Below, piece after piece: positions 36,069 through 43,635 of a stretch of DNA of 64,000 bases. Under the pieces are notes generated by a model. It was not told the DNA's origin. It saw nothing but the letters and a program-made list of their open reading frames with translations, and ran no database searches. This DNA is from an uncultured Bacteroidota bacterium (GTDB lineage: Bacteria > Bacteroidota > Bacteroidia > Chitinophagales > Chitinophagaceae), in the NCBI GenBank assembly GCA_903824725.1, contig CAIJXU010000064.1, positions 213,457-277,456 of the forward strand. Direction: 5' to 3'. Positions within the stretch are counted from its first letter, which is position 1. The number at the start of each line of letters is the position of its first letter. Position numbers and translations under genes: made by a program.

Positions 36069-36755
36069 TTATTTTTTAACTTTTCTTGGGTTGGTTAATA
36101 ATACCTCATCTACCAATCCGTATGCTTTTCCTTCGGCTGCTGTCATCCAAAAATCTCGATCACAATCCTTTGCCACTATATCCACTTCCTTGTGAGTATG
36201 GTGTGCAATCACTTCATATAATTCGTGTCTTAATTTTTTAATTTCACGTGCTGTTATTTCAATATCTGAAGCTTGTCCACCAATCGCACCACTAGGTTGG
36301 TGTAACATAATACGACTGTGTTTTAAAGCAGTTCTTTTTCCTTCTACCCCTGCACACAATAAAATCGCACCCATGCTTGCTGCCATTCCTGTACAGATGG
36401 TAGCTACATCTGGGCTTATAAATTGCATGGTATCATAAATGCCTAATCCAGCATATACGCTACCGCCTGGACTGTTGATATACATTTGAATATCCTTTGT
36501 ACGATCGGTACTTTCTAAAAATAGTAATTGCGCTGTAACGATATTGGCAACATAGTCATTAATGCCTTCGCCTAAAAAAATAATGCGATCCATCATTAAA
36601 CGACTAAACACATCCATACTCGCTACATTCATAGGTCGCTCCTCAATAATATAAGGCGTCAAATTGGTGACACTATTTTTGTATTGGTGTAAACTATTGC
36701 TGCTGATCCCTCTTCCTTTGATCGCAAATTGCTCAAATTCTTTTCCTAGGTTCAT
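36069..36755 (-). CDS. clpP: ATP-dependent Clp protease proteolytic subunit, canonical paralogue
   Basis: A 228-residue ClpP peptidase subunit with the triad S127 (GMAASMGA), H152 (LHQPSGAIGG) and D201 (DCDRDFWM). The stretch QPSGAIGGQASDIEI is the standard handle. The ATG at 36755 (MNLGKEFEQFAIKG) is chosen because an upstream in-frame start at 36857 would run through the tig terminator. It is the first gene of the clpP-clpP-clpX cluster. A TACCTTTA sequence on the minus strand at 36775-36782 may be its -7 box. Confidence 0.95.
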   Translation of the reverse strand: MNLGKEFEQFAIKGRGISSNSLHQYKNSVTNLTPYIIEERPMNVASMDVFSRLMMDRIIFLGEGINDYVANIVTAQLLFLESTDRTKDIQMYINSPGGSVYAGLGIYDTMQFISPDVATICTGMAASMGAILLCAGVEGKRTALKHSRIMLHQPSGAIGGQASDIEITAREIKKLRHELYEVIAHHTHKEVDIVAKDCDRDFWMTAAEGKAYGLVDEVLLTNPRKVKK

Positions 36756-36838
36756 AATTTCTGATTTCAGTGGGTAAAGGTAAATCCTTGTACCCAAAGG
36801 AACTACAAAAAGGGTGCCAAAGTTTGTGGATCTGACAC

Positions 36839-36871
36839 AAAAAAGGCCCTCTATCAAAAATAGAAGGCCTT
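36839..36871 (-). terminator. Intrinsic terminator after tig
   Basis: The arms at 36843-36854 and 36860-36871 (core AAGGCC) pair over 12 positions with one wobble, and the A run on the plus strand (36839-36844) gives the T tract for minus-strand transcription. It separates tig from the clp genes. Confidence 0.88.
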
Positions 36872-36887
36872 GGAGATCAATGTCTTA

Positions 36888-36931
36888 TTTGAAACTACCG
36901 CCCATTTCATTGGAGCTGGGGTAGTTTCAAA
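36888..36931. repeat. Inverted repeat between the tig stop and its terminator
   Basis: TTTGAAACTACC (36888-36899) and GGTAGTTTCAAA (36920-36931) are exact reverse complements 20 bases apart, just downstream of the tig stop. There is no T run beside it, so it is probably an mRNA 3' stabilising hairpin or a protein site rather than a terminator. Confidence 0.7.
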
Positions 36932-36940
36932 CCATCCAAC

Positions 36941-38302
36941 CTAGTGTTGGTGCTTGTTCAGCATATCGGCGAACTTCTCTGCTTCAATAGGTTCGTCCTT
37001 GGTTTGCACCTCGGTTTCGATGGCTTTGAATAATTTATCTGTACTAATTCGGTGGTAACTATCTTCAACAAATTTCTTGTCTTGCATCATTCTAACCGCG
37101 TAATCTTCTAACCACTTATCGTTGTCGCCCATCGCGCCCATTTGATTACCCATATAGCTCATTAATTGTTGTTTTGCGAAGTCTTTTAAATCTTCGGCAA
37201 CCACTTCAATTTTTTGTGCAGTCATTAATTGTCCACTGATCAAAGTCCATTTTAATTGATCTTGAAAGACAGGATATTCTTTTTCAGCTTCCTCTAATGT
37301 TCTTTGTTTTTCACCACCTTGTTGCAACCATCTCTTTAAAAATGCAGTTGGAAACTCCATTTTAGTATGCTCAATTAAGCTATGGTATATTTGATCGTGA
37401 ATTTGATTTCTTGCTTGTTGCTCATAATAGCCTTCAATATCTTTTTGAATAGCTGCTCTGAATGCATCTTCCGTTTTTATTTCTTGATTAGGGTAGCTTG
37501 CTAAAAATAGTGCTTCATCTAAGTTGGCTTTTTCAACCAATCCAACTTTGGTGATGACTAACTTAAAGTATTTATCGGATTGCTCTTTGGTGATACCAAG
37601 GTCTCCAATAATCACTTCAAGCTCTTTGTCCTCAAAGGCTTTCTTTAACTGAATGATTTGCGAATCATCTTGTTTACTGCCTATTAATTTTTTACGAGTT
37701 GCAGCGGCAAAATATTTAATTAATAAAGAGTTGTCTTTTTTAATGCCACCTTCAATTTCATTACCCTCTTTATCCGATTCGATAAATGAAACATTCAAAA
37801 CATTGTCTTCTGATTCCGCAGTTTCAGGTTCTGTCATCTTGCCTTGTCTTGTTTGAATACGCTCCACTTCATTTTGAATCATTTCAGGAGTTACCTTCAC
37901 TTGATAGCGTTTCACTTTAATGTCCTTTGTTTTAATTTCGAAACTTGGTTTTAATCCAATTTCAAAAGAAAAATCATAATCCGTTGGTTGATTAAAATCC
38001 ATATTCGCCAACTGAGAATCCAATGGAAGGGGTTGTGCGAAGATTTCAATTTTTTCCGCAGCTAAATATTTATTTAATTCGGCTTCTACTTTTTTAAGTA
38101 CCTCGTCTGTGAAAACAGATTGACCATACATTTTCTTAATCAAACCAGCAGGAACCATGCCTTTCCTAAATCCTGGGATATTTGCTGTTTTAGCATGCTT
38201 TTTTAAGATGGTTTCAAATCCGCCTAAATAATCCGCTGGAGTTAGATGAACAGTTAATTTGTCATTTAAAAGACTAATGTTCTCTCTTTTTATACTTGCC
38301 AT
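36941..38302 (-). CDS. tig: Trigger factor (ribosome-associated chaperone)
   Basis: Trigger factor binds at the ribosome exit tunnel and shields nascent chains. The 453-residue protein has the N-terminal ribosome-binding domain with a signature-like segment (ANIPGFRKGMVPAGLIKKMYG), a PPIase-like middle region that is degenerate, as in other Bacteroidota, and a helical C-terminal domain (EFPTAFLKRWLQQGGE). It is a single-gene transcript bounded by tRNA-Leu upstream and its own terminator. It lies before the clp genes, the usual tig-clpP-clpX order in bacteria. Confidence 0.9.
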   Translation of the reverse strand: MASIKRENISLLNDKLTVHLTPADYLGGFETILKKHAKTANIPGFRKGMVPAGLIKKMYGQSVFTDEVLKKVEAELNKYLAAEKIEIFAQPLPLDSQLANMDFNQPTDYDFSFEIGLKPSFEIKTKDIKVKRYQVKVTPEMIQNEVERIQTRQGKMTEPETAESEDNVLNVSFIESDKEGNEIEGGIKKDNSLLIKYFAAATRKKLIGSKQDDSQIIQLKKAFEDKELEVIIGDLGITKEQSDKYFKLVITKVGLVEKANLDEALFLASYPNQEIKTEDAFRAAIQKDIEGYYEQQARNQIHDQIYHSLIEHTKMEFPTAFLKRWLQQGGEKQRTLEEAEKEYPVFQDQLKWTLISGQLMTAQKIEVVAEDLKDFAKQQLMSYMGNQMGAMGDNDKWLEDYAVRMMQDKKFVEDSYHRISTDKLFKAIETEVQTKDEPIEAEKFADMLNKHQH

Positions 38303-38345
38303 ATACTTTTCTTTTTTTCTAGTAAATTCTAGGGTTTAAGGGGGG

Positions 38346-38353
38346 CAAAGGTA
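38346..38353 (-). promoter_or_regulatory. Candidate -7 box (TACCTTTG) for tig
   Basis: CAAAGGTA on the plus strand reads TACCTTTG on the minus strand, 43 bases before the tig ATG. Confidence 0.4.
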
Positions 38354-38385
38354 TGTTTTTGCACCTAAAAAACAGCGTATTAAAT

Positions 38386-38424
38386 AAAAAAAGCCCTTCA
38401 AAATGAATCTGAAAGGGCTTTTTT
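38386..38424 (-). terminator. Intrinsic terminator after tRNA-Leu
   Basis: AAAAAAGCCCTT and AAGGGCTTTTTT pair over 12 positions with A and T runs on the two sides, so it can work in either direction. It lies immediately 3' of the tRNA-Leu on the minus strand. Confidence 0.88.
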
Positions 38425-38432
38425 ATAAGGTC

Positions 38433-38517
38433 TGGTGCGGATGGAGGGGGTCGAACCCACACGCCTCACGGCGCTAGATCCTAAGTCTAGTGCGTCTGCC
38501 AATTTCGCCACATCCGC
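38433..38517 (-). tRNA. tRNA-Leu (anticodon TAG)
   Basis: On the minus strand the acceptor arm GCGGATG pairs with CATCCGC, followed by discriminator A and an encoded CCA (plus strand TGG at 38433-38435). The anticodon stem-loop has the loop CTTAGGA with anticodon TAG, which reads CUA. A long variable arm (CGCCGTGAGGCG) marks it as a class II tRNA, and the T arm reads GGGTTCGACCCC. The length of 85 bases fits leucine tRNA. Confidence 0.97.
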
Positions 38518-38573
38518 TTAGGGGTTGCAAACTTAATTGATTTTTTTAAAATTTGTCTATTTTTTGAAATGAC

Positions 38574-39044
38574 TTAGCAAATCAATGCCACTATTTTTTC
38601 AAGGTAGATTTGGTCAATGGCGTCAAATTGGGATAATTCACTACTATCTACATCTAATACGCCTACTACTTTTCCATCTTTAAAAAAGGGAACGACTATT
38701 TCCGATTTGGATAAACTACTACAAGCAATATGTCCTGGAAATTTTTCAACATCATCTACCATCACTGTAGCTTCCCTTTCCCAACAAGTTCCACAAACTC
38801 CTCTGCCTTTTTTAATGCGGGTACATGCAACAGGTCCTTGAAAAGGCCCTAAAACTAATTCATCCTCAATGACACAATAAAAGCCTACCCAAAACCAATT
38901 AAATTGTTCTTTTAGAGCCGCAGCAATATTAGCCAAGTTGGCTACTAAGTTTGTTTCACCTGAAAGTAAACCTTGTATTTGTGGAATTAAAGTTTCGTAT
39001 TGTGTTTTTTTATCTCCTTGAATGATATGTAAATCTTCGGCCAT
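38574..39044 (-). CDS. msrC: GAF domain free methionine-(R)-sulfoxide reductase
   Basis: A 156-residue GAF-domain enzyme that reduces free methionine R-sulfoxide. The three redox cysteines fit C74 (PVACTRI), C84 (GRGVCGT) and C108 (HIACSS); the spacing 10 and 24 equals that of the E. coli enzyme. A fourth cysteine, C87, lies nearby. The GAF core reads NWFWVGFYCVIEDELVLGPF and ends with VVGVLDVDSSEL. It is an oxidative-stress repair enzyme of the cytoplasm. It lies 15 bases after the flippase gene. Confidence 0.92.
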   Translation of the reverse strand: MAEDLHIIQGDKKTQYETLIPQIQGLLSGETNLVANLANIAAALKEQFNWFWVGFYCVIEDELVLGPFQGPVACTRIKKGRGVCGTCWEREATVMVDDVEKFPGHIACSSLSKSEIVVPFFKDGKVVGVLDVDSSELSQFDAIDQIYLEKIVALIC

Positions 39045-39059
39045 GAAATGATTTTCTTT

Positions 39060-40547
39060 TTATGACTTGTTCAATAATAATTTAATTTCCTTTTTTTCAA
39101 TTCTTGCTACAAATGCAATAAATGCAAATAATAAAATGGTAGCGAATAAATAATTGAAGGGTTGGTTTTGCGATACTAAATTAATTAAAGTATTAATACC
39201 ATAAACTATTAATGCAATAATAAAGTAAGCAATTAATTTTTTGGTCGCATAAGGAACTGGATATACTTTTTGTCCCCACTTATAACTCACCACCATCATA
39301 GCACCATAACAGAAAAAAGTAGCCCAGGCACTTGCCATATAACCATAATAAGGAATCGCTAAATAATTGATTACAATGGTCAGTAAGGCACCCAGTAAAG
39401 TAATCCAAGCGCCGGCCATTGTTTTATTACTTAGTTTATACCAAATACTTAAATTATAATAAATTCCTAAAAATATATTCGCCATTAATAAAATGGGCAC
39501 CACCTTCAAACCCACATGCATGGCGGGATTGCGTATAAACTCCTTCCAGATATCTAGGTAAAGTACCACCATTAAAAACATGATACATAAGGTAATTACA
39601 AAAAATTTCATCACCCTTGCATATGTTTTTTGCGCATTATCTGATTCAGCTTGTTTAAAGAAAAATGGTTCTGCGCCCATGCGAAAAGCTTGGACCGAAA
39701 TGGTGATTAAAATAGCTAATTTATAGCAAGCACTATAAATTCCAACAATGGCTTTATTTGCTTCTGGAGATCCGCCCGGTGCCCACCAGCCCAACATGAT
39801 TCTATCTAATGTTTCATTGATCATACCACCCAATCCAACTAATATAAGTGGCAAGGCGTATAACATCATTTGTTTCCATAAATCAAAATCAAATGAAAAG
39901 CGCAATGCGCCCATTTCTTTTTTAAGTAATAATAAAACAAATACATTTTGAATGATACCTGCCATTAATATGTATCCAACAGGCCAGTCAGGTTTGTAGA
40001 TACTATTTAAAAAATGAGTAGGATGTGCTTGAATGTATTGTGGTAGAAAGCTGATAAAAAAATAGGTAGCTAGAATATTTACAACAATGCCTCCTATTTT
40101 TATAAAGGCGAATTTTTTGGGTCTTTCTTGTAATCTTAATCTTGAAAAGGGAATGGTAGTGATTGCATCTAATGCAACCACCCAAGCTATAAGTGTAATG
40201 TATTCGGGATGCACAGTAATTTGTAAAATTTGTGCAACAGGAGCACTCCAATGAATGAGCGCCATTATCACCAAGGCAGTGACCATCAACATTGAAAAGC
40301 TACTGGTATGATAAATTTTTAGCTCGTTTTCCTTAGTGCCAAATCTAAAATAAGCCGTTTCCATGCCATGTGATACAATCACATTTAAAAAGGGAATAAA
40401 GGAGTATACCATCGACATTTCACCATAAGCCGATTCGGTAAACTTATAGGTAAGATAGGGTACTAACAAATAACTGATAAACCTAGCTGCAATAGAGCTA
40501 AGTCCATACCAGGCGGTTTGACTTACTAATTTTTTAATACTACTCAA
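39060..40547 (-). CDS. Oligosaccharide flippase family (Wzx/MATE-like) membrane protein
   Basis: A 495-residue membrane protein with about 12-14 hydrophobic segments. It begins with the typical amphipathic start SIKKLVSQTAWYGLSSIAARFISYLLVPYLTY of the polysaccharide flippase branch of the MOP superfamily. Such proteins move lipid-linked sugars across the inner membrane. No glycosyltransferase genes are adjacent, so the substrate cannot be guessed. It is divergent from dtd and probably shares a transcript with the methionine sulfoxide reductase gene. Confidence 0.88.
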   Translation of the reverse strand: MSSIKKLVSQTAWYGLSSIAARFISYLLVPYLTYKFTESAYGEMSMVYSFIPFLNVIVSHGMETAYFRFGTKENELKIYHTSSFSMLMVTALVIMALIHWSAPVAQILQITVHPEYITLIAWVVALDAITTIPFSRLRLQERPKKFAFIKIGGIVVNILATYFFISFLPQYIQAHPTHFLNSIYKPDWPVGYILMAGIIQNVFVLLLLKKEMGALRFSFDFDLWKQMMLYALPLILVGLGGMINETLDRIMLGWWAPGGSPEANKAIVGIYSACYKLAILITISVQAFRMGAEPFFFKQAESDNAQKTYARVMKFFVITLCIMFLMVVLYLDIWKEFIRNPAMHVGLKVVPILLMANIFLGIYYNLSIWYKLSNKTMAGAWITLLGALLTIVINYLAIPYYGYMASAWATFFCYGAMMVVSYKWGQKVYPVPYATKKLIAYFIIALIVYGINTLINLVSQNQPFNYLFATILLFAFIAFVARIEKKEIKLLLNKS

Positions 40548-40578
40548 GGGCTTGAAATTACAGCTAAATTAGTGAAAA

Positions 40579-40586
40579 TAGTTTTG
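40579..40586 (+). promoter_or_regulatory. Candidate -7 box (TAGTTTTG) for dtd
   Basis: TAGTTTTG fits TAnnTTTG and ends 29 bases before the dtd ATG. Confidence 0.35.
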
Positions 40587-40615
40587 TTTATCTTCATGTC
40601 GAAATTCATACTAAT

Positions 40616-41068
40616 ATGAGAGTGGTAATTCAACGAACAAAAGAGGCAAGCGTCACTGTAAATGGGCTGATAACAGGGTCCATACAAAAGGGCCTATTAG
40701 TTTTGGTGGGTATCGAAAATGCAGATAATGAGGAAGATATTCAATGGCTATCTAATAAAATAGCAAATATTCGAATATTTGATGATGCCGAAGGGGTGAT
40801 GAATCTGAGTTTGAAAGAAGTGGATGGAGATATTTTATTAGTAAGTCAATTTACTTTACACGCAAGTACTAAAAAAGGGAATAGACCCTCCTATATAGCA
40901 GCTGCCAAGCCAGACATTTCTGTTCCAATCTATGAGGCTTTTATTAAACAGCTTGCAATGGACATAGGGAAATCGATTCAAACGGGAGTATTTGGAGCGG
41001 ATATGAAAGTGAGTATTTTAAATGATGGTCCTGTGACCATTGTCATTGATTCAAAAAATAAAGAATAA
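40616..41068 (+). CDS. dtd: D-aminoacyl-tRNA deacylase
   Basis: Dtd removes D-amino acids (and glycine mischarged on tRNA-Ala) from tRNA. The 150-residue protein has both active-site motifs, SQFTLHAST and NDGPVTIVIDS, and the N-terminus MRVVIQRTKEASVTV. It is the first gene of a short cluster with the MazG-like gene 5 bases on and glyS after that; all concern translation quality or nucleotide hygiene. Confidence 0.96.
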   Translation: MRVVIQRTKEASVTVNGLITGSIQKGLLVLVGIENADNEEDIQWLSNKIANIRIFDDAEGVMNLSLKEVDGDILLVSQFTLHASTKKGNRPSYIAAAKPDISVPIYEAFIKQLAMDIGKSIQTGVFGADMKVSILNDGPVTIVIDSKNKE

Positions 41069-41073
41069 ACGAT

Positions 41074-41415
41074 ATGGCAAATAATTTAACATTACAGCAA
41101 GCGCAAGAACAAGTAGATCAATGGATCAAAACAGTGGGTGTGAAGTATTTTAGCGAACTCACTAATTTGGGTATTTTAATGGAGGAAGTTGGCGAATTGT
41201 CTAGAATTATGGTGCGTAAATTTGGAGATCAATCCTTTAAAAATAAGGAGGAAGAGGTATTGTTGGCCGACGAAATGGCCGATGTTTTATTTGTATTAGT
41301 ATGCTTAGCCAATCAAACAGGTATTGATTTAGCGACTGCCTTTGAGAAAAACATTCAAAAGAAAACCCTCAGAGACAGTTCTAGGCACCAAAACAATGAA
41401 AAATTACATCGTTAA
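41074..41415 (+). CDS. MazG-like nucleotide pyrophosphohydrolase
   Basis: A 113-residue single MazG-type domain. The metal-binding pattern EEVGELSRI followed by LADEMADVLFVLVCLANQTGIDL matches the EExxE...ExxD arrangement of all-alpha NTP pyrophosphohydrolases, which turn NTPs to NMPs, often clearing non-canonical nucleotides. The exact substrate is not shown. It follows dtd by 5 bases and ends 25 bases before glyS. Confidence 0.88.
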   Translation: MANNLTLQQAQEQVDQWIKTVGVKYFSELTNLGILMEEVGELSRIMVRKFGDQSFKNKEEEVLLADEMADVLFVLVCLANQTGIDLATAFEKNIQKKTLRDSSRHQNNEKLHR

Positions 41416-41426
41416 TTCATTCTCAG

Positions 41427-41434
41427 TATATTTG
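41427..41434 (+). promoter_or_regulatory. Candidate -7 box (TATATTTG) for glyS
   Basis: TATATTTG lies in the gap between the MazG-like gene and glyS and ends 6 bases before the glyS ATG at 41441. If active it gives glyS its own, nearly leaderless transcript. Confidence 0.45.
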
Positions 41435-41440
41435 CATCCT

Positions 41441-42889
41441 ATGAGCAAGGTAACCACCGACAATACATTACAAGCGATTATATCGCACGCCAAAGAATAT
41501 GGTTTTGTTTTCCCAAGTAGTGAAATCTATGATGGGTTAAGTGCAGTATATGATTATGGCCCTTATGGCGCACAATTAAAAAAGAATATTCGAGATTATT
41601 GGTGGAATAGTATGACGCAATTGAACGAAAATATTGTAGGTATTGACGCCGCTATATTTATGCATCCCACTACTTGGAAAGCCAGTGGGCATGTAGATAG
41701 TTTTAGTGATCCATTAATTGATAACAAAGAAAGTAAAAAAAGATATCGTGTTGACCATTTAATTGAAGGACACGCAGAAGCTTTAATCACCAAAGGAAAT
41801 CAAACCGTTGCAGATCAGTTATTAGCTGATATGGATACCTTATTGGCCAAAGAAGATTTTGAAGGGTTAAAAAAATTAATCGAAGACAATAAAATCACTT
41901 GTAGTATTAGTGGCACCTGCAATTGGACCGAAATAAGACAGTTTAATCTTATGTTTTCAACTGAAATTGGTGCAGTCGCGGAAGAAGCAAGTACCATTTA
42001 TTTAAGACCCGAAACGGCACAGGGTATTTTTGTTAATTTTTTAAATGTGCAAAAAACCGCTAGGATGAAAATCCCTTTTGGTATTGCACAAACAGGAAAA
42101 GCTTTCAGAAATGAAATTGTAGCCCGTCAATTTATTTTTAGAATGCGTGAATTTGAGCAAATGGAAATGCAGTTTTTCATTAAGCCAGGTACACAAAAGG
42201 AGTGGTACGAACATTGGAAAAACGAAAGAATGCAATGGCATTTGAGCTTAGGCATTGATCCCGAAAAATATCGTTTTCATGATCATGTTAAATTAGCACA
42301 CTACGCTGATGCAGCTTTGGATATTGAATATGAATTTCCTTTTGGCTTTAAAGAAGTGGAAGGGATTCATTCAAGAACTGATTTTGATTTAAGTCGTCAT
42401 CAGGAATTTAGTAAAAAGAAGATGCAGTATTTTGATACTGAAATCAACCAGCATTATATTCCATACGTCATTGAAACTTCGATCGGATTAGATAGAATGT
42501 TTTTATTATTGTTGGCCAACTCCTATGAGGAAGAAGCTATTCCAAAAGAAGATGGCACGACCGATTCAAGAGTCGTATTGCACTTGCCTGCTAGATTAGC
42601 ACCTAATAAATTAGCCATCTTGCCTTTAACTAAAAAGGATGGCTTGCCTGAATTGGCAAAAGAGTTAATGAATGATTGTAAAAAATCTTTCCATTGCTTT
42701 TATGAAGAAAAAGATGCCATTGGAAAAAGATACCGTCGTCAAGATGCAATAGGAACGCCATTTTGCGTTACCGTCGATCATCAAACTAAAGAGGATGGTA
42801 CCGTAACCATTCGCTACCGCGATAGCATGTTACAGGAACGAATTGCACTTACAAAAGTGAAAGAATTAGTATTAGCTCATATTAGCTAG
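41441..42889 (+). CDS. glyS: Glycine--tRNA ligase (homodimeric type)
   Basis: Charges tRNA-Gly. The protein is a class II synthetase of the alpha2 type, as in eukaryotes, not the alpha2-beta2 type of Proteobacteria. From the ATG at 41441 it has 482 residues, starting with TTDNTLQAIISHAKEYGFVFPSSEIYDGL. Motif 2 is seen in GKAFRNEIVARQFIFRMREFEQME, motif 3 in VIETSIGLDRMFL, and the anticodon domain near LAPNKLAILPL. The open frame extends back to 41342, but this would overlap the MazG-like gene by 74 bases and adds residues unlike the family. It ends 6 bases from the convergent reductase gene. Confidence 0.95.
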   Translation: MSKVTTDNTLQAIISHAKEYGFVFPSSEIYDGLSAVYDYGPYGAQLKKNIRDYWWNSMTQLNENIVGIDAAIFMHPTTWKASGHVDSFSDPLIDNKESKKRYRVDHLIEGHAEALITKGNQTVADQLLADMDTLLAKEDFEGLKKLIEDNKITCSISGTCNWTEIRQFNLMFSTEIGAVAEEASTIYLRPETAQGIFVNFLNVQKTARMKIPFGIAQTGKAFRNEIVARQFIFRMREFEQMEMQFFIKPGTQKEWYEHWKNERMQWHLSLGIDPEKYRFHDHVKLAHYADAALDIEYEFPFGFKEVEGIHSRTDFDLSRHQEFSKKKMQYFDTEINQHYIPYVIETSIGLDRMFLLLLANSYEEEAIPKEDGTTDSRVVLHLPARLAPNKLAILPLTKKDGLPELAKELMNDCKKSFHCFYEEKDAIGKRYRRQDAIGTPFCVTVDHQTKEDGTVTIRYRDSMLQERIALTKVKELVLAHIS

Positions 42890-42895
42890 TTACTT

Positions 42896-43624
42896 TTATC
42901 CAAAAGATTCAAAGTGTACTTGCTTTTTATCCAGTCCTAAGTCGGCCATGTTTTTTCGTGCATCGTCAATCATGGCTTTCCAACCACATAACCATACATG
43001 TGCCGTTTCTTTGTTTTCTTGTAATAATGCTTGGTAAACAGGGTGCACGTAACCTTTGTGCGCACCTGCAGGAACTTCGTTTTCTCTAGAATAACATGGA
43101 TGGAAATGAAATCCTGGTTCTTTTGATTCTAATTCTTTTAATTCATCAATGTATAATCCGTCTTGAAATTTACGGCAACCAAAAATCAAGTGAATATTAT
43201 TATGCGGAATTTTGTGTTCATGAATATAACGAATCATTGATCTGAAAGGAGCGATACCTGTCCCAGTACAAATAAAGTAAACATCGTTATCAAAGTTTTT
43301 AGGTAACACAAATACTCCTTGTGGACCTCTAAGCGTAATTTTTGTACCCACTTTGGCTTCATTAAATAAATAAGTTGTTCCAAGTCCACCTTCCAAATGA
43401 ACAATGACTAATTCGAAAGTGTTGGTGCCATTAGGGGCTGATGCAATGGAGTAACTTCTCCATCTTTTATTTTTTTGCTCATGTATTGGCAAGTCAAGTG
43501 TTACAAATTGACCTGGAATAAAATCAAATTTTTCTAAGGCGGAGATTTCAAAATAAAATCTTTTTGTATTGGCTGTTTCGTCAATAATTTTTGTCAATGT
43601 GCCTTCTACCCATTCTAGTGCCAT
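42896..43624 (-). CDS. FAD/NAD(P)-binding ferredoxin reductase-type oxidoreductase
   Basis: A 242-residue flavoprotein of the ferredoxin-NADP reductase superfamily. The FAD-binding motif RSYSIAS and the NAD(P) motif CTGTGIAPFRSM are present, and the C-terminus VHFESFG is typical. There is no [2Fe-2S] domain, so it probably passes electrons to a separate ferredoxin or flavodoxin; partner unknown. It lies 11 bases after the subtilase gene on the same strand. Confidence 0.9.
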   Translation of the reverse strand: MALEWVEGTLTKIIDETANTKRFYFEISALEKFDFIPGQFVTLDLPIHEQKNKRWRSYSIASAPNGTNTFELVIVHLEGGLGTTYLFNEAKVGTKITLRGPQGVFVLPKNFDNDVYFICTGTGIAPFRSMIRYIHEHKIPHNNIHLIFGCRKFQDGLYIDELKELESKEPGFHFHPCYSRENEVPAGAHKGYVHPVYQALLQENKETAHVWLCGWKAMIDDARKNMADLGLDKKQVHFESFG

Positions 43625-43635
43625 ATTTTAATTTT

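Noticed and set aside
36756..36857. N-terminal extension of the first clpP to 36857
   Set aside because: It would be translated through the tig terminator hairpin and does not resemble ClpP.
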